Part shown: in pieces, positions 15,209 to 23,216 of the stretch
How the letters are laid out: each line of letters opens with the position of its first letter
Numbering within the stretch: the stretch's first letter is position 1
Assembly (NCBI GenBank): GCA_041658565.1
Contig: JBAZZY010000033.1
Span: forward strand, 1-26,768
Origin: Actinomycetota bacterium
Lineage (GTDB): Bacteria > Actinomycetota > AC-67
DNA: 26,768 nucleotides
Direction: 5' to 3'
Position numbers and translations under genes: made by a program
Notes under the pieces: model-generated
What the model saw: only the letters and a program-made list of their open reading frames with translations
What the model was told of the DNA's origin: nothing
The model's database searches: none

Positions 15209-16636
15209 TCACGCGATGCGAACGAACACGTCCCACGTTCGGTTGATGTCGTTCTCGACTGCATCTGAGTAGATCGCATCGAACGCGACGACATCGCCGC
15301 GCGCCGAGACGGCACCGCGCGCGATCCACTCGTCGCCATCGGTGGATGTGGCGCGCGCGAGTTGCGCGCCCGACTCCGACAACGACACGCGTCGCGTCTT
15401 GCCGCTGCGAGAGTCGTGAACGAACACGTCTTCGTGGTCGTTGGAGTCGGCCGAAACCACAGCACCGTCGGCGGAAACAAACGCTACGAAGTGGGCGTCG
15501 CGTGAGAGCGCTACCGCGTCGACTTCTTGTGCCGCAAAGGCGGTGAGCGATCCGTCCGCGAGGCGCTTCAAGAAGATGCCGGTGGTGACTCCGGGGACCA
15601 GGTTGTCCGAGTCCGAGACGAAGGCGACGACGGTCCCGTCGGGGCTGATGGCCGGCAGGCGCGCGCCACGTGATCCGGGAACTCCTGCGTTGGATGTGTC
15701 CGCCCTCGTCGTGGTGCCGTCGGTCAGATCTCGGACGAACACGCCGGCGCACGGCTTGGCGCACGCCTCGGGGGTAAGGCGCGCGCCGGATTCGAAGGCG
15801 ACCCGTCGACCGTCGGCCGACATCGACGGGCGGCTCGACTCGGCTTCGGCCTGGGCTCCGCGGGCGCCGATCGAGGCGCGCACCAAGGTCTTCTTCGTGC
15901 GATCGCGCACAAACACGTCTAAGCACGACATTCGGCCGTCGGGGCCGCAGCGGTTGGTGTCGCCGGCAACCAGGTTCGATGCCCACGATGCGAAAGCAAC
16001 GTAGCGGCCGTCGGCGGAAATCGCCGGGCTCTCTGCGTCGGCGACGTCGTCGTTGCCGGGCGTCCCGTTCGCTGCCGCGGACACCAGCTCGGACCGGCCG
16101 GTCGAGCGGTCGTAGACGTACGTCTGAGCGCACGGCTGCTCTTGCATGGCGCAGGCGGGCGGGATCTCGGGGGAAACCAGGTTGGTCGCCTCTGAGACGA
16201 AGGCTATGAAGCGGCCGTTGCCGGAGATCGCGGGTGCGTAACTCGGGCCGTTTGCCTCGGATCCGGACGACGCGACCGACACACGCGTGGTGCGACCGGC
16301 GGTGAGGTCGCGCACGAAGATATCGGGCTCGTCGTTCAAGTCGCCCGAGACGAGGTTGGCTGCTGCCGAGGTGAAGGCTACGAAGCGGCCGTCTGCACTG
16401 ATCGAGGGAGAGCGGCTGGGGCCGTCTCCGAGGCCCCCGTCGATTCCCACCGAGACCGCTTCGGTGGTCGGCGCGCGCGTGGGCGACGGCGACGGCGACG
16501 GCGAGGGTTCGCTCGCAGTAGCGCTGGGCGAAGGAGATTGCGAAGGCGTGGGAGTCGGCGAAGCCTGCGGTGTCGGAGCGCGTGAACAAGAGGCCAGCAT
16601 CAGCGCGGCCAAAGCGGCTGCGGCTACTCGGTTCAT
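15209..16636 (-). CDS. PD40/TolB-type beta-propeller lipoprotein
   Basis: The 475-residue product is exported. MNRVAAAALAALMLASC ends in a lipobox (LASC, Cys17), so it should be lipid-anchored outside the membrane. A Ser-Pro-Thr linker spans about 20-55. Then come roughly seven repeats around ISADGRFVAFTSAAANLV, SGNGRFIAFVSEATNLV and SADGRYVAFASWASNLV, each paired with DIFVRDL-type strands. These are PD40/WD40-like propeller blades as in TolB. Cysteine pairs occur in two blades. The ATG at 16636 overlaps the stop of the metallophosphoesterase (ATGA), and AAGGA lies 7 nt upstream. Such proteins bind other envelope proteins or glycans; no tol-pal genes are nearby. Confidence 0.88.
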   Translation of the reverse strand: MNRVAAAALAALMLASCSRAPTPQASPTPTPSQSPSPSATASEPSPSPSPSPTRAPTTEAVSVGIDGGLGDGPSRSPSISADGRFVAFTSAAANLVSGDLNDEPDIFVRDLTAGRTTRVSVASSGSEANGPSYAPAISGNGRFIAFVSEATNLVSPEIPPACAMQEQPCAQTYVYDRSTGRSELVSAAANGTPGNDDVADAESPAISADGRYVAFASWASNLVAGDTNRCGPDGRMSCLDVFVRDRTKKTLVRASIGARGAQAEAESSRPSMSADGRRVAFESGARLTPEACAKPCAGVFVRDLTDGTTTRADTSNAGVPGSRGARLPAISPDGTVVAFVSDSDNLVPGVTTGIFLKRLADGSLTAFAAQEVDAVALSRDAHFVAFVSADGAVVSADSNDHEDVFVHDSRSGKTRRVSLSESGAQLARATSTDGDEWIARGAVSARGDVVAFDAIYSDAVENDINRTWDVFVRIA

Positions 16637-17493
16637 GATTCGTTCCTTGGGACGAGTTCCAGCACGCAGACCTCCGGTCGGCACGAGAATCGAATTGGGG
16701 CGAACTTCGAAGTTCCCAGACCTGCGCTCACATGCAGCCATGCGTTGCCGATCCGGTGCGCGCCGCGCGCCATCCGCAGCGGCAGAGTGCTGTTGGTTAC
16801 CAGCGCGCCGAGGAGCGGCACGCGCACTTGGCCGCCGTGTGTGTGGCCGCACAAGATCAGGTCGTAGCCGTGGCGCGCGACTTCCTCGACGATGTCGGGG
16901 GAGTGCGCGATGGCCATGCGGAATCCTTTGGCGGCGCGCGTGCGCAACGCTCCTAGGTCCGCGCGGCCGATGTGGGCATCGCCGAGACCCAGGACCTCGA
17001 TGTCGCCGACGCGCACGGTCCGGTTGTCGATGAACTGCCAGCCGTGCTCCTCGAGCCCTCGAACGAGGTCTCTCCAGGGATTGGAGCGACCGGCGGTTTG
17101 CGGGTCGTGCGTCCACAGATAGCGCAGCCAGCTGCGCGGAGCAGGTCCGTGGTGATCGTGGGACCCGAGCACGAAGACTCGTCCGGCGCGCGCCGGAATC
17201 GCGCCAAGCGCGGCCACCGCGGCAGGAAGGCCACTCGCGTCTTCCAGAAGGTCTCCGGTAGCGACGACCACGTCGGGCTCTAGGGCCGCGAGTCCGGCAA
17301 GGAAGCGCTGCTTACGGCGCTGCGCCGCGCGCATGTGCAAGTCGGACACGTGAAGCACCCGCAACGGGCGCGCGCCGGATGCCAAGCACGGGATGTGATG
17401 GCGCCGCACGGCCCACCAGTAGCGCTCGATGAGCGATGCATAGGCGAAGACCGCGAGGCCGAGCGCGACAAAACCAAGGATGAGACGCAGCAC
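16633..17493 (-). CDS. membrane-anchored metallophosphoesterase
   Basis: A single N-terminal helix (LRLILGFVALGLAVFAYASLIERYWW) anchors a calcineurin-like phosphoesterase domain. Metal ligands are visible as VSDLHM, ATGDLLED, GSHDHH (in place of the usual GNHD) and CGHTHGGQVRVP. This YkuE-like type is often found beside class A PBPs and may act on lipid-linked or nucleotide substrates at the membrane. I prefer the GTG at 17493 (AGGA 8 nt upstream). A GTG at 17514 would add seven residues and reach the yqeY start. Its stop overlaps the lipoprotein start. The Asn-to-Ser change in the GNHD box is notable because that Asn normally binds metal and substrate. Confidence 0.88.
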   Translation of the reverse strand: MLRLILGFVALGLAVFAYASLIERYWWAVRRHHIPCLASGARPLRVLHVSDLHMRAAQRRKQRFLAGLAALEPDVVVATGDLLEDASGLPAAVAALGAIPARAGRVFVLGSHDHHGPAPRSWLRYLWTHDPQTAGRSNPWRDLVRGLEEHGWQFIDNRTVRVGDIEVLGLGDAHIGRADLGALRTRAAKGFRMAIAHSPDIVEEVARHGYDLILCGHTHGGQVRVPLLGALVTNSTLPLRMARGAHRIGNAWLHVSAGLGTSKFAPIRFSCRPEVCVLELVPRNES

Positions 17494-17499
17494 GCGGCG

Positions 17500-17505
17500 T
17501 ATCCT
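17500..17505 (+). promoter_or_regulatory. -10 box for a near-leaderless yqeY mRNA
   Basis: TATCCT ends 10 nt before the ATG at 17516. No Shine-Dalgarno is present. The box lies between the divergent start codons of yqeY and the metallophosphoesterase. Confidence 0.4.
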
Positions 17506-17515
17506 AGTCGTCACG

Positions 17516-17959
17516 ATGTTGAGGGATCAGATCTCCGAAGACATGCGTGCCGCGATGAAGGCGCGCGAGCAGACGCGCGTCGGCACGTTGCGGATGCTGA
17601 TGGCGGCCGTGAAGAATTCAGAGGTCGAGCGCGGGCGCGCGCTCGACGATGACGAGGTTCTGGACGCCATCACGCGTGAAGCCAAGCGCCGTCGCGAGTC
17701 GATAGACGCCTTCACCAAGGGCGGCCGCGACGAATTGGTGGCCAAAGAAACCGCCGAACTTGCGGTGCTGGAGTCGTACCTTCCCGCAGCCCTTACCGAA
17801 GCCGAACTCGCGGCGCTGGTTGACGAGGCGATTGCCGAAGCCGGCGCGACCGATCCCAAGCAAATGGGTGTGGTGATGAAGGTTCTGGTGCCCAAGATCC
17901 GCGGGCGCGCGGACGGTGGAGCGGTTTCGGCCCTGGTGCGCGCGCGCCTGGGAGCCTAA
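17516..17959 (+). CDS. GatB/YqeY domain protein
   Basis: The 147-residue product begins MLRDQISEDMRAAMKAREQTRVGTLRML and ends in VVMKVLVPKIRGRADGGAVSALVRARL, the full YqeY pattern. YqeY shares its helical domain with the tail of GatB, part of the tRNA-dependent amidotransferase, and probably binds tRNA, but no catalytic role is established. The ATG at 17516 is the family's usual start; a GTG at 17480 would lie inside the divergent gene. Its TAA overlaps the TAG of the convergent PBP gene by 2 nt. Confidence 0.93.
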   Translation: MLRDQISEDMRAAMKAREQTRVGTLRMLMAAVKNSEVERGRALDDDEVLDAITREAKRRRESIDAFTKGGRDELVAKETAELAVLESYLPAALTEAELAALVDEAIAEAGATDPKQMGVVMKVLVPKIRGRADGGAVSALVRARLGA

Positions 17960-20301
17960 GGCTTCTTGCCCTTGCTGGGGGTCGGCGACGGCGACGTCGA
18001 TCCCGATCCCGACGGCGACGGCGACGGCGAAGGCGACGGAGACGGCTTCGGGGACGGTGACGGTGACGGTGGGGGCGGCGGTGCTGCTCCATCCGACACC
18101 CGGAGCGTGACCATGACGCCCTTCTGTACTGCGGTCGCAGCGGCCGGATCCTGGGAAACAACGGTCCCCTTCGCGCGTCGCGAGGAGACAACCGCGGCCT
18201 TCACCGTTGGGAACCCGGCTTTCTTCAGCGCTTCTTGCGCGTCGGCGAGAGCCATGCCCGTGACGTCGGGCATGGAGACGCTCGGCGAGGCAGGCGCTTT
18301 CGGGAACTCCTTGACGGCAAGTCCCTGGTGCGCGATTCGCATGTAGCGCGACCAGATCATCGCGGGGAGGCTGCCTCCGTAGACCTTCGGTAATCCGTGG
18401 ATGTTCTTCAGCGGCCGCTTGGTGCTTTCGGGGAACCCCAGCCACACGACGGTCGCGTACTGCGGCGTGAAGCCGGCGAACCACGCGTCGGTGTAGTTGT
18501 CGGTAGTGCCGGTCTTTCCGGCGGCAGGACGCCCGATCCGGCCGTTCTTGCGGCCGGTTCCGCGCAGGATCACCCCTTGCAGGATGTCGGTCGCCTGGGC
18601 GACGACGGCGCGCGTGACGCGCTGCTCGCAGTTTGGTTCGTTGCGCACAACCGTGTGGTTGTCCGGGGTCGAGATTCGCGAGATCGAGTAGGGCTGACAC
18701 CACATGCCTTGGTTGGCCATCGTCGCGTACGCGCTGGCCATCTCCAGTGGCGTGACTGCGATCGAGCCGAGCGCGAGCGACAGGTACGGCGGCAGCTCTT
18801 GCTGGATGCCGAGCTTCTGCCCCATGGCTGCGACTTTTTCTGCTCCGACGAAGTTGATGAGCTGCACGTAGTAGGAGTTCACCGACAACTCGGTCGCGCG
18901 GCGAAGGTTCATGTAGCCGCCGCCGCGGCCGTCATAGTTGTTGACGATGTAGTCCTTGCCTTGGGCGTCCTTCAGCGTGATCGGCGAGGGAGTGTCGAAG
19001 GTAAGGCTTGGCGAAATCCCTGCTTCCAGCGCGGCCATCAGCGTGACCGGCTTGAATGTCGATCCCGGCTGGCGCAACCCCTGCGTCGCGAGATCGAACT
19101 TCTGGTTCTCGAAGTTGCGGCCGCCGACGACCGCGCGCACCGCACCCGTCGTCGGATCGATCGATGCAAGCGCTGCCGACGGATCGCCCTTGCGGTTGAG
19201 GATCTTCTCGATGCTCTGGGCCGCACCCTCTTGGGCTTTCGAGTCAAGCGTCGTCTGGATGCGAAGACCGGCTTGGAATATCTTGCGCGCGCGCTCGGCG
19301 CGCGTGGCGCCGAATCGAGCGTCGTTCAGGATTTGCGACTTGATGTACTCGATGAAGTAAGGCGTCTTGGTTCGGGGGAGCGGGTGCGCTGACGCGCCGA
19401 GCGCGCGCCGCGAGTACTTCTCGGCCAGCTCTCGGGTGATAAAGCCTTCGTCGGCCATGCGACTCAGAACGAGGTTGCGTCGTCTCTTCGCGGCGTCGGC
19501 GTGGCGGATCGGCTCGTAGTTCTCGGGGGCCTTCACGACTCCCGCGAGCAGCGCGCTCTGCACCGGCGTCAGCCTCTCGACGGGGATACCGAAGTAGTAC
19601 TCGGCTGCGGCGCCGATGCCGTAGACGCCGTTGCCGAAGTAGGTCTCGTTCAGGTACTGCTCAAGGATCTTGAGTTTCGGCGTTGTCTTCTCCAGAGCGA
19701 CGGCCAGCCGCGCCTCGCGGATCTTGCGATCGATCGAGCGCTCGTTGCCGACGAGGGTGTTCTTTACGAGCTGCTGGGTGATCGTGCTTCCGCCCTGGCG
19801 CACGGCGCCTGAGCGGAAGTTGAACAGCAGGGCGCGCGTGAGTCCGGCGAGATCAACCCCGTGGTGGTCGAAGAACTTCGCGTCCTCGATGGCGATGATC
19901 GCGTTCTGCGTGTTCTTTGGAACCCGACTCAGCGCGACGTAGACGCGGTTTTGCTCGCCGGCGAGTGTTGCGAGCACCGCGCCGTTGCGGTCGAGTACGA
20001 CGGAGCGCTGCGCGACTTCGGGCAGGTCGGCCGAGCCGATCGGACCTGAGAAGCGATCAGATATCGTTCCGATGGTCTTGCTCGCGACGGCGATCCCGGG
20101 GGAAACGGCTAGGGCCGCCAGCAGCCCGGTAAACGCGGCGACGATGATCAAAAGCGCGACGCGGTGAACGAGTTCGGTGCCGTCCAACAGGGGCGGGTTT
20201 ACGCGTTCGCCGAAGTGCATCGCGTCCTGGATGCGCGCGCGCCACTCCGCGCGGGATCGGGGAAGTCGATGGCGGGCTGATTCGTCGTGGACGTTGTCCA
20301 T
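17956..20301 (-). CDS. bifunctional class A penicillin-binding protein with PASTA domain
   Basis: The 781-residue protein polymerises and cross-links peptidoglycan. After a cytoplasmic segment and one membrane helix (about 47-75) comes the GT51 transglycosylase, with EDAKFFDHHG (catalytic Glu139) and GGSTITQQLVKN (170-181). The transpeptidase has STFK (Ser414, Lys417), SVN (473-475) and KTG (596-598). A PASTA domain spans about 676-736 (MPDVTGMALADAQEALKKAGF...). The tail, about 740-781, is Pro/Ser-rich and very repetitive. The ATG at 20301 lies 7 bp after the stop of the ArsA-like gene and lacks a clear ribosome site, so coupling with the ATPase genes is likely. PBPs next to ArsA-like pairs are typical of Actinobacteria. 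Confidence 0.97.
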   Translation of the reverse strand: MDNVHDESARHRLPRSRAEWRARIQDAMHFGERVNPPLLDGTELVHRVALLIIVAAFTGLLAALAVSPGIAVASKTIGTISDRFSGPIGSADLPEVAQRSVVLDRNGAVLATLAGEQNRVYVALSRVPKNTQNAIIAIEDAKFFDHHGVDLAGLTRALLFNFRSGAVRQGGSTITQQLVKNTLVGNERSIDRKIREARLAVALEKTTPKLKILEQYLNETYFGNGVYGIGAAAEYYFGIPVERLTPVQSALLAGVVKAPENYEPIRHADAAKRRRNLVLSRMADEGFITRELAEKYSRRALGASAHPLPRTKTPYFIEYIKSQILNDARFGATRAERARKIFQAGLRIQTTLDSKAQEGAAQSIEKILNRKGDPSAALASIDPTTGAVRAVVGGRNFENQKFDLATQGLRQPGSTFKPVTLMAALEAGISPSLTFDTPSPITLKDAQGKDYIVNNYDGRGGGYMNLRRATELSVNSYYVQLINFVGAEKVAAMGQKLGIQQELPPYLSLALGSIAVTPLEMASAYATMANQGMWCQPYSISRISTPDNHTVVRNEPNCEQRVTRAVVAQATDILQGVILRGTGRKNGRIGRPAAGKTGTTDNYTDAWFAGFTPQYATVVWLGFPESTKRPLKNIHGLPKVYGGSLPAMIWSRYMRIAHQGLAVKEFPKAPASPSVSMPDVTGMALADAQEALKKAGFPTVKAAVVSSRRAKGTVVSQDPAAATAVQKGVMVTLRVSDGAAPPPPPSPSPSPKPSPSPSPSPSPSGSGSTSPSPTPSKGKKP
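17994..18078. repeat. short tandem repeat encoding the Ser-Pro tail of the PBP
   Basis: GGCGAC-type hexamers are repeated many times with small changes. On the coding (minus) strand they read GTCGCC-like units giving Ser-Pro. It is a coding simple repeat prone to length change, not a mobile element. Confidence 0.8.
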
Positions 20302-20308
20302 TCGAGAA

Positions 20309-21424
20309 TCAGGGTACCGCGTTGCCGTCCGCGAGGAGATTCCCCACCGTACGCAGGGATTTCACGTCTACTACGTCGTCGGCGAGGTCGGGAACGCGCC
20401 AGACGGGCGTGTCCTCGAAGCCGGTGAACGCGTCGGCAAGCAGCCGCTCCTCGCGCGCGGCTACAGAGCGCCACAGGCCGTATACGTCCAAGGTTTCACG
20501 CAGCGGGCCTTTGGGCGCGCGCGCCGCGAGCCCGGCGAGATCCTCCAACCCGGTTACCGACGGGACGCTGTGGGTGCGGTTAACGACGATGCCGCCGAGG
20601 GGCATATGGTCCGCAGTAAGACGCTCGGCGAAGTAGCGGGCTTCGCGCAGACTCGCCTCTGTGGGGGAGGTCACCACGACGAACCCGGTGCGGCGCGCGC
20701 CGAGCAACTCGCGCACGCGCACCGATCGACTCTTGAAGGTCTCGTACATCCCTTCGAAGGCTTGGAAGAACTCCGCGACGTCGCCGAGCACCTCGCTGCC
20801 GGTGATGCGGGTCACGGTACGCAGCATCGTGCGAGTACCGAAGTTCAACAGCTTTAAGCCGGTCTTGCCGGCCTTCAAATACGGCCACAGCATCAGCCGC
20901 AAGAAGCGCCCTTCGAGGAAGTCGGTGAGCCGGCGCGGGGCGTCGAGGAAGTCCAGTGCGCTGCGCGTCGGGGGAGTGTCGATGACGATCAGTTCCCAAC
21001 GACCTTCTTCGTGCAGCTCCCACAACTTCTCCATCGCCATGTATTCCTGCGTGCCCGAAAGCGTCGAGGAGACATGCTTGTAGAAGGGGTTGGCGAAGAT
21101 CTTCTCGGCACGATCGCGCGTCGTCATGTCAAGGATCATCTCGTCGAACGTCCGCTTCATGTCGAGCATCATCGCGTGCAGTTCGCCCGAGGACTTCGTT
21201 CGTCCGAGCTTGGCGGGGTCGACGTGGTGCGGCGTGTTGCCGAGGAACTCGACGCCCAGCGATTGCGCGAGCCGTTTCGCCGGGTCGATCGTGCATACGA
21301 TCACCCGTTTGCCGTTGTCGGCCGCGCGCAACGCCAGCGCTGCCGACATCGTGGTCTTGCCGACGCCGCCCGAGCCCGTGCACACGATGATGTGGCGTTC
21401 GGACAGGAGATCGTCGATCTTCAC
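20309..21424 (-). CDS. ArsA/GET3-like ATPase (second of pair)
   Basis: The 371-residue protein has a deviant Walker A, GSGGVGKTT (17-25), then CTIDPAKRLAQSLG (switch I) and LIVIDTPPTRSALDFLDAP (switch II), all marks of the ArsA/GET3 branch of P-loop ATPases. The arsenite-binding cysteines of ArsA and the CxxC of GET3 are not seen, so neither arsenic export nor tail-anchor insertion should be assumed. Its ATG overlaps the stop of the preceding ATPase (ATGA, 21424-21421), and its own stop is 7 bp from the PBP start. The pair probably acts as a heterodimer. In Streptomyces the like-placed pair is conserved beside wblA; function is unknown. Confidence 0.93.
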   Translation of the reverse strand: MKIDDLLSERHIIVCTGSGGVGKTTMSAALALRAADNGKRVIVCTIDPAKRLAQSLGVEFLGNTPHHVDPAKLGRTKSSGELHAMMLDMKRTFDEMILDMTTRDRAEKIFANPFYKHVSSTLSGTQEYMAMEKLWELHEEGRWELIVIDTPPTRSALDFLDAPRRLTDFLEGRFLRLMLWPYLKAGKTGLKLLNFGTRTMLRTVTRITGSEVLGDVAEFFQAFEGMYETFKSRSVRVRELLGARRTGFVVVTSPTEASLREARYFAERLTADHMPLGGIVVNRTHSVPSVTGLEDLAGLAARAPKGPLRETLDVYGLWRSVAAREERLLADAFTGFEDTPVWRVPDLADDVVDVKSLRTVGNLLADGNAVP

Positions 21425-22368
21425 AGGTGTGCTCCCAGGAGTCCGGAAAGCGTCGCGATCTCGTTCTTGCCGATGTGATCGGAGAACACGTATGGAAGCT
21501 CGACGCGCGCCAGGTCGGTTTCGGCGGCTAGGGCGGATATCGCCTTGCGCTGGTTGCGCGCGCGCCGCGCGTGCGCGGTCGCAACCTCGGCAAGTCCGCG
21601 GATCGCTTCATCGGAGAGGTCCATTCCCGCGGCTGCCTCGCGCAGTGTGGCTGCTGGGTCGCGTCCGAGCGCGCGCACTTCCGGCCACACGGCGTTTACC
21701 ACGATCGGCCCAAGCGCGATTCCCATCGCGCGGAAGATATCGGCGCTTTCGACGGTTTCGCGCACCGGCATTTCCTCGGGGTGGGTGACCAAGATCACCT
21801 GTGTTCGTTTCGGGTCGAAGACCATGTCGATCACGCCTTGGGCTTGCTGGCGTATCGGCCCGCCGCGGACGAGTTCGCCGACCGCGCGCGGCGCGTCCAG
21901 GATGCGCGGCAACCGTCCGGTCGGAGGTGCGTCCAGAATGATCAAGTCGTAGACGTAGCGGCCGTCCTCGCGGCGTTGCTCGGCCTCCTTGATCTTGCCG
22001 ATCAGCAAGATGTCGCGCAGTCCCGGGGCCGTGGACGTCGCGAAGTCCACGATTTTCGAGTGCACCAGCGCGCGCGACAGCCTCGGAATTCCGTAGAACA
22101 ACTGCAAGTACTCAACGAGCGCCTCGTCGGCTTCGACCGACATCGCGGTGAGGTTGGGCGCAACTTCGGTTTCCGCGTAGTGCAGTTCGGTCAGGCCCAG
22201 AAGCGGGGCGAATGCGTTGCGAGCCTCGACTTCGGCGAGCAGAACGCGGCGGCCCGATTCGGCGGCGGCTTTCGCGAGCGCGACCGCCACCGTTGTCTTC
22301 CCGACGCCTCCTTTACCGGAGACGATGGCGACGCGCGCGGCACCCAGGCTTTGAGACATTGCAGCCAT
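21421..22368 (-). CDS. ArsA/GET3-like ATPase (first of pair)
   Basis: The 315-residue partner has GKGGVGKTT (18-26) and LIILDAPPTGRLPRILDAPRAV (switch II). A large central insertion is missing compared with its neighbour, and a C-terminal Arg/Ala-rich helix bundle follows (AHARRARNQRKAISAL). Switch I differs: LAEVEARNAFAPLLG replaces the TIDPA-like form, so the two members have distinct nucleotide sites, as expected for a heterodimer. The start is the ATG at 22368 (MAAMSQS); the ATG at 22359 is an alternative. It is the first gene of the ATPase-ATPase-PBP operon and is divergent from the AlkD-like gene. No arsB, arsC or arsR is nearby. Confidence 0.92.
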   Translation of the reverse strand: MAAMSQSLGAARVAIVSGKGGVGKTTVAVALAKAAAESGRRVLLAEVEARNAFAPLLGLTELHYAETEVAPNLTAMSVEADEALVEYLQLFYGIPRLSRALVHSKIVDFATSTAPGLRDILLIGKIKEAEQRREDGRYVYDLIILDAPPTGRLPRILDAPRAVGELVRGGPIRQQAQGVIDMVFDPKRTQVILVTHPEEMPVRETVESADIFRAMGIALGPIVVNAVWPEVRALGRDPAATLREAAAGMDLSDEAIRGLAEVATAHARRARNQRKAISALAAETDLARVELPYVFSDHIGKNEIATLSGLLGAHL

Positions 22369-22445
22369 GATAGCCGCGCGCCTTTCGCCCTACGCGTGGG
22401 CCGATCGGTTGCCGGCGGGATTTCACACACTCGACCCCGGTTGTC

Positions 22446-22475
22446 TTGACCGGAGGGAGGGCAGTCGCGTGGCAT
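22446..22475 (+). promoter_or_regulatory. candidate promoter of the AlkD-like gene (leaderless)
   Basis: TTGACC (22446-22451) is followed after 18 bp by TGGCAT (22470-22475), 9 nt before the ATG at 22485. A purine-rich GGAGGGAGG lies too far upstream (more than 20 nt) to serve as a ribosome site, again favouring a leaderless transcript. Confidence 0.4.
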
Positions 22476-22484
22476 GCTTGGCGG

Positions 22485-23174
22485 ATGATGCGTGAGGCGG
22501 AGGACCTGGTCGCGCGCTTACGCGCGCTCGGCAGCGAACGCAATCGGTCCGGTATGGCGCGGTTCGGGATCAACGTCGAGCACGCTCTTGGGGTTTCGGT
22601 GACCGAGATCCGGCGTTTGGCGCGCGCCGCCGGGCGCGACCACCGCCTAGCCTCGGCGCTGTGGAAGACCGGAATCCACGAGGCCCGGATCCTCGCCTCG
22701 ATGGTGGAGGACCCGGCCGCGGTCACCCCGGCGCAGATGGACCGGTGGGCGCGCGCGTTCGACTCCTGGGACGTGTGCGACCAGGTCTGCATGAACCTGT
22801 TCGACAAGACGCCGTATGCCTGGGACAAGGCCGTCGAGTGGAGCGCGCGCGAGGCCGAGTTCGTGAAGCGTGCGGGATTCTCGCTGATGGCCTCTCTGGC
22901 CTCCCACGACCGCGAGTCGCCGGACGCGCGCTTCGGCGCTTTCCTCGAAGCGATTGAGCGTGAGGCCGCCGACGACCGCAACTTCGTGCGCAAGGCTGTG
23001 AATTGGGCCCTGCGCGGGATCGGAAAGCGCAACGCGTCATTGAACGGGCGCGCGGTCGCGGTCGCCGTGCGCCTGAAGGCCCGGCCCGAGCGCGCGGCGC
23101 GTTGGATCGGGTCCGATGCCCTGCGGGAATTGCAGAGCGAAGCCGTGCGCGCGCGCCTCGCGAAGCGCGGGTAG
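22485..23174 (+). CDS. AlkD-like DNA alkylation repair HEAT-repeat protein
   Basis: The 229-residue all-helical protein matches the AlkD family of DNA glycosylases, which remove N3/N7-alkylated purines without flipping the base. Helical repeats run through the sequence. AFDSWDVCDQVCMNLF carries the W-D-x-x-D motif with the catalytic Asp (second D, about residue 102), and NFVRKAVNWALRGIGKRN is the conserved DNA-binding Lys/Arg/Trp stretch. Two successive ATGs (22485, 22488) are possible starts; neither has a Shine-Dalgarno. It sits between the ATPase pair and NfeD, which is not the usual content of this neighbourhood, so it is probably a local insertion. Confidence 0.9.
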   Translation: MMREAEDLVARLRALGSERNRSGMARFGINVEHALGVSVTEIRRLARAAGRDHRLASALWKTGIHEARILASMVEDPAAVTPAQMDRWARAFDSWDVCDQVCMNLFDKTPYAWDKAVEWSAREAEFVKRAGFSLMASLASHDRESPDARFGAFLEAIEREAADDRNFVRKAVNWALRGIGKRNASLNGRAVAVAVRLKARPERAARWIGSDALRELQSEAVRARLAKRG

Positions 23175-23200
23175 GCCCGGCACCGGCACCGGGCGCTGAG

Positions 23201-23206
23201 TATCAT
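23201..23206 (+). promoter_or_regulatory. -10 box for a near-leaderless NfeD-like mRNA
   Basis: TATCAT ends 10 nt before the ATG at 23217. No ribosome site is seen between them. Confidence 0.4.
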
Positions 23207-23216
23207 TGCCCACCTG

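Noticed and set aside
17994..18078. Repeat block considered as CRISPR or minisatellite
   Set aside because: Hexamer units without spacers lie in frame inside the PBP tail and encode Ser-Pro.
18397..19392. 331-codon frame opposite the PBP gene
   Set aside because: Shadow of a gene with all GT51 and transpeptidase motifs on the other strand.
20309..22368. Arsenic-resistance (ars) operon
   Set aside because: ATPases lack ArsA arsenite-binding cysteines and no arsB, arsC or arsR is present.
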